Assembly (NCBI GenBank): GCA_914767885.1
Contig: CAJZBQ010000047.1
Span: forward strand, 558,001-622,000
DNA length: 64,000 nt
Reading direction: 5' to 3'
Source: Blepharisma stoltei
Lineage: Eukaryota > Ciliophora > Heterotrichea > Heterotrichida > Blepharismidae
Below the pieces are notes generated by a model, which did no database searches, was not told the DNA's origin, and saw only the letters and a program-made list of their open reading frames with translations. Both the position numbers and the translations under genes were made by a program. The first letter of the stretch is position 1; each line of letters starts with the position of its first letter. This document shows, piece after piece, positions 57,130-64,000 of this stretch.

Positions 57130-57750
57130 ATGAGTCAATTGCCACCTCAACGCAACATTGGCCGATTTATGCCTCCTGTTCTTTCTCAATCGAGATCGCA
57201 GCTGCGTTTTAATCAGCCAAACTCCATAAGGATTGCAACATCTCAAACATCATCATTCTTACAAAACCCATTTTCTCAATGCACAAATGATTTCTCAAAC
57301 AGACCATTTCAGCAAGACGAAACGACATCGCTTTACAGTGAATCAACTTTAATGGCACCGCCAAACCAAATGGGTGAAAATTTAGGGACCTTTAAATCAG
57401 AACTTTGCGAATTTTTCAAACTTCTTGCTGAAACACACCAAAAAAATGCTGTTCAAGTTGCTGAAGCTTGGACAAATAATAAAAGGGCTGAAATTGTGCA
57501 GGGTAAAGAAGAGTTTAAGAAACTGGCTGAAGAAGCTGAAGAGAAAATTAAAGTTGTGGTAAGTGAAGTTGTGAAGAAAGAAATAATTGATGATATGAAA
57601 GACAATATCAAAATTGCAAAGCAGAATATGAAAATTTTCAAATCAAACTTTCAAAGGGATATTAAGAAAATCCATGAAAAGTTAGAATTGATGGGAAACA
57701 GAAAAAGAGCTTTTAAAAAAGAAACTGCAAAAGTAAACTGTAAAATATAA
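57130..57750 (+). CDS. Coiled-coil protein of unknown function, 206 residues
   Basis: Starts MSQLPPQRNIGRFMPPVLSQ. The N-terminal half is polar and rich in Ser, Gln and Asn and probably disordered. The C-terminal half (about residues 95-195) is a continuous Lys/Glu helix (KEEFKKLAEEAEEKIKVVVS, RDIKKIHEKLELMGNRKR) likely to form a coiled coil. No family is recognised, and there is no intron, TGA or IES. It lies 117 bp after copy C. Confidence 0.75.
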   Translation: MSQLPPQRNIGRFMPPVLSQSRSQLRFNQPNSIRIATSQTSSFLQNPFSQCTNDFSNRPFQQDETTSLYSESTLMAPPNQMGENLGTFKSELCEFFKLLAETHQKNAVQVAEAWTNNKRAEIVQGKEEFKKLAEEAEEKIKVVVSEVVKKEIIDDMKDNIKIAKQNMKIFKSNFQRDIKKIHEKLELMGNRKRAFKKETAKVNCKI

Positions 57751-58946
57751 ATTTTGAGAGTAAATTTCCTGAATGGAAATTAAATAAAAAATATTAAAAA
57801 ATGATTTGTTTTAGTCAATATCATTATAAATAATTATTTTACTTTATATATCAGCATACTTCCTTACGAATTATCATTATATTATCAAAATACTCCATAT
57901 TAAATTTCGAGAAGACCGGTAAGCATTATGACATTAGTCGCACAACAATAAACAACTGTTTTTTATAATAATCAGGTTAGCTATATTGGATTTCGAACAT
58001 TAATAGTGTAAAATAGACAATAATTAATAGTGAATAGCCGGATAATTAGCGACATTTATTTGTATAAAAATTTTGGAAATTATCAGATTTATTAAAAAAT
58101 CAGCTTTTCTAGCTTATTCTTTCATGTTTCTTTAAAATGGTCTTCTCCAGAAACTATTTTTAATTATACACTTTTCAAATTGCCCAAATTTTAATAATTC
58201 ATAAATTCTTTCAAAATTTTGAATAGACCTTTGTGATTATTCAATCTCTCTAATCCTAAATAATTTTATTTATTATTAGGAAAAGATGCTAATCTATTCG
58301 CATATTAAATTCTTTATGTACTATTCTGCTTAAAGTAATTAAAATAAATGACTGCGATTCAGTTTTTTTACTGAGAAGATAATTGAATCAATAAAATAAC
58401 AACTAAGTTTATTAAGATTCTTCGTTTAACCTCCACTAGCAGGCTGCTTGCTACGACAGGCGCTTTAAATACCACTCTAGGAGCATTCGCACCATCTTCC
58501 TCAAGCCCGCCAAATATAGTCACCTTGAAACTATTTCGCGATCAGGACGTGAGTCTTGAATTTTGGGTATCAACGACGTTTTTTTGATCTCAGGCTACCT
58601 AAAGGTCGCAATCTCTACCGCCTGGGTTGATGGCACTCTTCTGGAAAATTTTATTCCCTAAGTCTAGGAGTCCTGTCGGAAAACCACTAGGCTTTGCTTC
58701 CCTGACATAGCTGGAACCAAACATCATAATTAAAATATATAAGAGGTAAATTTTCAGTCTGTTGGAGACTAGAAAATTTGTAGGACACCATATTTTAATT
58801 ATAAAGATATTTGAATCTATGAAAGAATCTTCTAAAAAACTGTTTGAGAATCAAATATTAGTTTTTTATTGTAAAAACTTATTTCTTGCATATCATTTTC
58901 TAATAAGCATTTACCAGAAAAAATGACATAGGTAATAAATTCTAAA
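57751..58946. other. Intergenic region with a retroposon copy
   Basis: AT-rich apart from the element at about 58425-58802, annotated separately. No gene was found. Confidence 0.5.
58425..58802 (-). repeat. Intergenic retroposon with terminal hairpin (family of 27.9-28.4 kb insert)
   Basis: Left end CGTTTAACCTCCACTA matches CGCTTAACGTCCACTA of the insert at 27859-28415. The right end has a 13-bp inverted repeat (58726-58738 and 58790-58802) around a second hairpin (58748-58760 and 58766-58779). The outer arms match the relative in sequence; the inner hairpin is unrelated in sequence but placed alike. Target duplications are not evident. Confidence 0.7.
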
Positions 58947-60488
58947 ATGGATAATGAAAAATTCTGCAATAAAATATCAGTGCCAACTCAAGCATATCAA
59001 ATGCAAAGCCTTGATTCTAGCAATAAATTATCTACAATTACACTACCAAACCCTTTGGGGTCTTCTAAGTATCAAGCTTTGAAAAATTGGTACCAAGAAA
59101 ACAGAAAAAACCAGACTATATCTTTGATGCTCAATAGAATAACAAAGAATAACAAAATCTCTTCAGAATTTTATAGTAGACCTCTTTTAATGCTATTAGA
59201 AGAAATTTGCGACTCATTAATGATGGAGGAGCTTGAGATTTCTCTATGGGCAATATATCTAGATAATATTATATGAGGAAAAAACGCTTCATATTTCGAA
59301 AATGGGATATGGTTCGCATCTTATGCAGCCAAATCTTCATTAAGTAATGATATAGAGATATATGAAAAGATTATTGTAGAAAAAATCCCAAATTTTCACA
59401 GATTTTATGATGAGTGGTATTCACAGCATAGAAGTGACTTGTCAGTAAATTCTATGAATATTAATCAAAAATATAATAAGCTCTCAAGAATTGCTAAATA
59501 CTACCAATTCACTGTGCTAAATTATATACTAGTTTATGGTGAATGGCCAATCAGAAGGATTTTTGTCAGCCAGATGCTAGCTGGCTTGCCAAATTATTTG
59601 GAAAACTAAAATTAAATTTTCTAACCAAAATATGTGCCTTAGTCAGCTATTCATCGCAAGATGCATAATTATTATGTAGACAAAATTCTGGATTCTCCAA
59701 AAGGCGCTGAAAGAATGAAAAAGAGAATTCGAGGGAAGAATGAAGATGTTTTAAAAAAGAAGATAAAACTGTCTAAAAATAAAGAAAAAATCAGATTTGA
59801 ACAAGATTAAGATTAAAATTTTACACAGCTATAAGCGAGTTTCCTACTAGCCGGATAATCTTGACCCCGGAAAGGTGGTCTACGCTGGATGCAATACATC
59901 TGATTTCAAATGATGTAAGGCCTAACCAAAATTCCACCCTCTTGAATTTTCTTGAGAAATTCACCTAAACTAAGCCTAGGCTAGACTTGCCCTCTGTAGG
60001 TTGCCCCGATAGTCCCGATAGACCAAGACTATGTGAGAGGCAAAACCAGTCAGCCCATCTAGAAGGGACAAGAAAAAATTCGGGGGAGAAAAAAACTCTC
60101 TTCTTCGGCAAGGCATCCTAAGCCCGAAGGCTTACTTCAAAAGGGACGATGCCTGTTTTCAGATTCATCTGGATGATCCTACCTGCTCCATAGGTAGAAA
60201 TCAATTTCCTTCAACGTCACAATTTTATATTTCTGATTTAAACAAGGAATTGTAGAAAAATCAATTAAAAATTTAAAAAATGAAAAAAAAGAGGCGAAGG
60301 AGCTCTCAAGAATTGAAGAGGGTGCATCATCAAGCGTGCACACAAAAGATGCGCTTAGAAATGAGGAACAAAAAAAAGACACATATATTATGGGCAAGAT
60401 AGAAATGTATTGTTCAGGACTTATCGAAGCAAATGATTTGGTCTTAGATGATAGTTTAAACGAAGACTGAAGTATCTTATTTGATTAA
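58947..60488 (+). CDS. Protein of unknown function, 341 residues (two IESs)
   Basis: 1,026 coding nt after removal of a 75-bp IES (59595-59669) and a 441-bp retroposon IES (59794-60234). The N-terminal half is helical with conserved-looking aromatic stretches (LEISLWAIYLDNIIWGKNAS, KYYQFTVLNYILVYGEWPIR). The C-terminal half is Lys/Glu-rich coiled coil (ERMKKRIRGKNEDVLKKKIK) ending DSLNEDWSILFD. TGA codes Trp at two places. No domain family is recognised, and nothing in the context suggests a role. Confidence 0.72.
59595..59669 (+). mobile_element. 75-bp short IES
   Basis: Flanked by AATTATT on both sides (59592-59598 and 59667-59673). Removal joins LAGLPNY to YVDKILDSP and eliminates three in-frame TAA/TAG codons. 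No similarity to the MITE families. Confidence 0.78.
59794..60234 (-). mobile_element. 441-bp retroposon IES (reverse copy of the 25.7-kb element)
   Basis: Flanked by GATTTGAACAAG and GATTTAAACAAG (59794-59805 and 60235-60246), a 12-bp duplication with one mismatch. The ATTAAGATTAAAATTTTA tract at the left is the tail in reverse. Removal joins KIRFEQ to GIVEKSIKN in frame. Confidence 0.86.
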
Positions 60489-61352
60489 GTATTTCTGCAA
60501 TTCGTATTATAATAAGCTCTTGAAATTAATGACAATATTATTTATCCAATATAAATTCATAAAATACATTATCTGATGATTTCGAAAATTGAAGAATTAA
60601 TTGATCATTTGTTCTAGATTTGTAGATTAGAATTTAAATTAATTTATAAAAAATTATTCAAATATATCAGAATAGAGTTAGTTTTAAAGGCAGCATATCC
60701 GATCTGCGATTGTTATTTCTTACAGCGATGTCCTTCCTAATATGCTATTAAATCTGTATTTCTTTACTAAAGTCTTAAAGAATATAGCTGAGTGTGGAGG
60801 CTACTCAACTCTAATAGAGCGGTTGCGAATAAGCCTGTAACCCTAAGACCTCCGAAATGCCAAGAAGATGTTGTTGCGGCACATATGCAAGTTTAGCAAA
60901 CTAAGAGAATGATCTTGTGTGACTGGGAGTAAACTCTCTAGAGATAGACATAATAGTATAAAGAAGGGCAGTGAAAATCTCTGAAAAGTCTAGATAATTA
61001 TAAATATCAAGACTAAATATCTTAGAATTCGATTAAGGCTCATTAAAACTTTGATTTTCTAATTTAAAATTACTTTTATTCTTATTACAAGTTTTATTTA
61101 TCAATCTTTAAAATATCCGTTCTCTACCCAATTATCTTTCTTCTCTATACACAGCGACCCTAATTTAAACTAATCTACTCTTAATTTAAGTTCTTTATCA
61201 ATAATTTGTATTTTGAAACCCATTTCTCTTAACGAGATGAATTACTTTTTACCTCCAATTTCAAATTATATAATTTTTTTCAAAGCATATTTACTTTTTT
61301 TGATATATAAATTTTTTATTAGCCAAGCACTTATCTTTACATGTATAATTAT
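60489..61352. other. Intergenic region with a GC-richer repeat-like block
   Basis: About 60770-60970 is richer in GC than its flanks (GAGCGGTTGCGAATAAGCCT) and looks like another decayed retroposon, but I could not align it to the families above. The rest is AT-rich with no gene. Confidence 0.45.
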
Positions 61353-62708
61353 CTAAAATATATTTCCCATACAATTAGATCTCGATTGTCTTGGCTCAGG
61401 CTGTTCACCAAACCCCTCTGCAAAGATTGCATGAATATGAATATCAATTTCAGGGTTCATCCTTGGTATCCCATCATTTTGGTAATTTAAAATTGGTATT
61501 TGCAAATTCTGTCTCCCGTTCGTGCTTCCACTTCTGCCAGTCCCTGACGAAATTCTACTTGCATTATCATCAATATTTCTTCCATTATTAGCAATATTTA
61601 CTGCTAAGTCTGTTATAACTCTTCCAATTCTATCCAGTAAAGGTGAAATCTGTATAGTTAATAATCCTAATTCTTGGCTCGTTGTCAATTCGCTATTTCT
61701 TTCGTTAAAGCTTCTTTCCAACTCCATGGTCAAATTATCTTCAATGCCAGACCCAGCAGTTGCTTCTGAATCTGATCCATGCGAATCATGCGACCACTCT
61801 TTTTCTTCTTCTACGTGCATCATGTTGAGTCTTTCTCTCATTGGCCTTACTCTTTCATCAGCATGCTCATGCTGCAAAATTGTATTTAATGAATAATACC
61901 TTTCGAGCATTGCCCGAGACTGGTCTAATAATCCTACTGCTGGCATTATTAAATCGTTGAAATCTAATACCTGAGAGTTTGGAGAGTCTGAAGGGCTTAT
62001 TAGGACTGGGGACTGCATTGAACTGTTTAACGATTGCAAGGTGTAGGTCCTTAATGGTTGAATTCTAGGTGACGATATGCTGATTCATTCATCTCATCTA
62101 TTTGGCCACCCGTTATAATGGATAAATGCCATTTGCCCTTCAGGACGGTGCTCAATTTGTATAACTTGAGCTTCAAGCCACTGCTCAACTGTATCTTTTA
62201 CATCAACTCACTGCCCTTGCACAAGAGTTCTTTCAGAAAAGTTGAATCCTTGCAATTCTCCATCATTAATAGTCGTATTCATACATTGAACCAAGCCTTC
62301 AATAGTTTGAATGTTTTGCCTGATTGTTTCCAAACGCTCGTTAGCCGAAATTTCACGCCTTCGCTGTTGACGTCTACGTGTTATAAAAGAAGCTGCTTGA
62401 TTATTTGCTAAGGCCGCTCGCAAAAAATCTGTAAGAGTATTTCTGTCTCCATCAGGATTGGAAGGATTTAGATTAGCGACTAAGTAGAAAATTGAGTCAT
62501 TTTCTACGTTTAGTAAGAACAAGTTGTCTTGGTTTTTCAGAACTTTGCCTTGAAAAATTAATCTTTGTTTATCAACAGGGACCTGAGTTTGATTTAGGAT
62601 AAGAGTTTTTAATTCTGAGATTGGCGTTTGCCTGGCAGCATTCACAACGAACTGCTGTGAATCTAAGGTACAGATTTTTATTCTTATTCGGTCAGAACCA
62701 ACATCCAT
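61353..62708 (-). CDS. Ubiquitin-like-domain protein with a chromo-barrel/Tudor-knot-like segment
   Basis: 451 residues, no IES or intron. The N-terminal ubiquitin-like fold (residues about 6-80: RIRIKICTLDSQQFVV, LKTLILNQTQVPVDKQRLIF, FLLNVENDSIFYLV) lacks a C-terminal GG, so it is a built-in UBL as in UBQLN/BAG6-type proteins, not a conjugated modifier. Mid-protein, QWVDVKDTVEQWLEAQVIQI, IHYNGWPNRWDEWI resembles chromo-barrel/Tudor-knot domains. The C-terminal half is low-complexity with a helical SFNERNSELTTSQELGLL segment and a Gly/Asn/Arg-rich end. Role unknown; proteasome shuttling or chromatin are options. Confidence 0.8.
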
Positions 62709-62840
62709 TTTGGTATGATTGTATCTTGAAAATAATTGAAATTCATATGAGTTTGAGAAATTAAAAAAAATTAAATTGGTGTCAAGATGAATAGGGCTTT
62801 ATTATTTTAGACAGAGAAAATTAGAGAATTATGATTAAAT

Positions 62841-64000
62841 ATGAATCAATATTATGGGAAACAGCTTAAATTACTTAAAATTGATGAAAGTTTACACTCA
62901 CGACTTATAGCAATCACAACAGCAGCTAAGTTAACAGTTTTAGAAAGACTGGGATCAATGGGGTTGGTATTTCCAAAGTCATCTTCAAGACTATCACCAA
63001 TAATTAAAAAACAATCAAACAAACTTGAAGCTATTCCATTATAAATGGCTAAGCAATCTTGCTATTGTAGCTACCATCAAATATTTAATCTCTTTAAATC
63101 AGCATATTGAAGAAAAACACAGAGAGCATTCACTAAAAGAATTTCGCCACCAGAAAGAAACTCTTAAGCATAAGCTAGAATATGTTGAAGACTCGATTTC
63201 GCTGTTTAAAGAATCCCCAAAAATTGTTAAAGTTCCTTCTACTGCAGATAAAAAGGAAGAAGAAAAACTCAAGCAAGAAAAAGCTGCAGAGTTCGCCAAA
63301 AAGCTTCAAGAGGAGCAAATAAATAGAATGAAAAGGCTTAAAGAAAGAGAACAAAAAATAATTAAAAAATGAGAATCTGAAGAGAATAAAAAGCAATTAG
63401 AATTGATGGTGCTAGAGCAAAAGATATTGGAAGAGAAAGAAAAAAGATTAAGAGACTTGCAATTAAGAGGAGAGCTAAGGCGAGAACAATTAAAACGAGC
63501 TAAAAGCGAAATGAGAGGAGTAAGGAATAGCGATGTGCTTTATAAGAAAATTGAGAAAAAGTTCGAAGAAAATGTAATTATTCCTGACTCCCACGTTTAA
63601 ATTGGAACATAAAATTCAGTTCCAATTTAGTATTTTTTACTTTAAAATTTATATTTTATAAAATTTTAAAAATTAAAAATCACTTTTAATTTATTTTTAT
63701 GAGAAATTAATTCGGAAAACAGTGATTTAGTGTGGAGACTTTTAAATAATATTCTAACTGCATTTTTTTCTATTAAATAGGTCAACCAATTTTATAATAT
63801 AACCTAAAATTTTCTATTAAAAAAATGATCCAGTTTAACGGGGGTTTAAGCACCCAAAAAATGGAAATTTTACCAATATTCTGTTCAAATTTAAATGGGG
63901 GAGTGAGCTTGAACGAAGAAAAGAAGAGCTAGCTAAAAAACGAGAATTATTTTCACCAAAACGAAATGAAGAAAAGGATGGAATCCATAAAGAAAGTTCA
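62841..64000 (+). CDS. Lys/Glu-rich coiled-coil protein, 3' end outside window (one IES, one frameshift)
   Basis: Starts MNQYYGKQLKLLKIDESLHS. The frame shifts by one base in the AAAAAA run near 63007-63012: reading one A fewer gives SPIIKNNQTNLKLFHYKWLS and continues open. No 16-nt intron fits, so an extra A in the assembly is likely. Most of the protein is a continuous charged helix (EEKLKQEKAAEFAKKLQEEQ, RLRDLQLRGELRREQLKRAK). An IES (63585-63903) splits NVIIP|ELERRKEELAKKRE. No family is recognised; the composition suits a cytoskeletal or centriolar coiled coil (inference only). Confidence 0.72.
63585..63903 (+). mobile_element. 319-bp IES: third MITE family (TTTAAATTGGAAC ends), TGA boundaries
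   Basis: TGA on both sides. Left CTCCCACGTTTAAATTGGAA and right TTCAAATTTAAATGGGGGAG are inverted. Excision gives IIPELERRK in frame. Related fragments lie inside the composite IES at 54.9-55.1 kb. Confidence 0.85.

Overview
The window is germline (micronuclear-type) DNA of a heterotrich ciliate, most likely Blepharisma or a close relative. Three things seen in the sequence support this. (1) TGA is read as Trp inside every long gene, including at conserved positions (bromodomain ...LIWDN, topoisomerase I GHKW), while TAA and TAG end genes. (2) There are seven introns of only 15-16 nt (GT...AG). (3) The genes are peppered with insertions flanked by short direct repeats, mostly TA-containing. 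Removing each insertion plus one repeat copy restores the frame and a conserved domain. These behave as internal eliminated sequences (IESs), removed when the somatic genome is made.

I resolve 23 genes and 28 IES-like insertions. The insertions occupy about 11 kb and lie in 16 of the genes. For every IES-bearing gene whose start and stop both lie in the window, total length minus introns and IESs is an exact multiple of three. The insertions are of several kinds: palindromic MITEs with CTCC...GGAG termini; a second and third MITE family with TTATAATAAG-like or TTTAAATTGGAAC-like ends; hairpin elements; retroposons with simple-repeat tails and 7-16 bp target duplications; and short 69-93 bp AT-rich pieces. 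Some are nested.

Layout. 1-637: threonine dehydrogenase (-). 1.9-11.9 kb: tandem pair of TmcB-like multi-pass PAS proteins (+); only the second copy carries IESs. 12.3-13.6 kb: DNAJB12-like ER J-protein (-). 13.8-25.1 kb: a giant type-I-like surface protein (about 3,490 residues, -). 25.3-31 kb: coiled-coil protein with an axonemal-dynein-light-chain-like segment (+), followed 22 bp later by a small bromodomain-NET (BET) protein. 32.2-35.2 kb: a predicted C-CAP/TBCC domain to clathrin-light-chain fusion and a TPR protein (both -). 35.2-37.1 kb: a DUF1295/ICMT-like membrane enzyme whose start codon lies 9 bp from that of the divergent TPR gene, a 63-residue ORF, and ribosomal protein eS10. 39.2-45.5 kb: C2H2 zinc-finger protein, Sec14-like protein, topoisomerase I. 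46-49.3 kb: guanylate-binding protein. 49.6-57 kb: tandem triplicate of secreted beta-propeller-like enzymes, each with its own IESs. 57-64 kb: two proteins of unknown function, a ubiquitin-like-domain protein and a coiled-coil protein running off the end.

Two genes (eS10 and the last gene) carry single-base frameshifts at A-homopolymers, best explained as long-read assembly errors. The genes look like ordinary housekeeping and cell-surface genes with no shared pathway. The unifying biology is the eliminated DNA, which ranges from recently inserted retroposons to short degenerate IESs.
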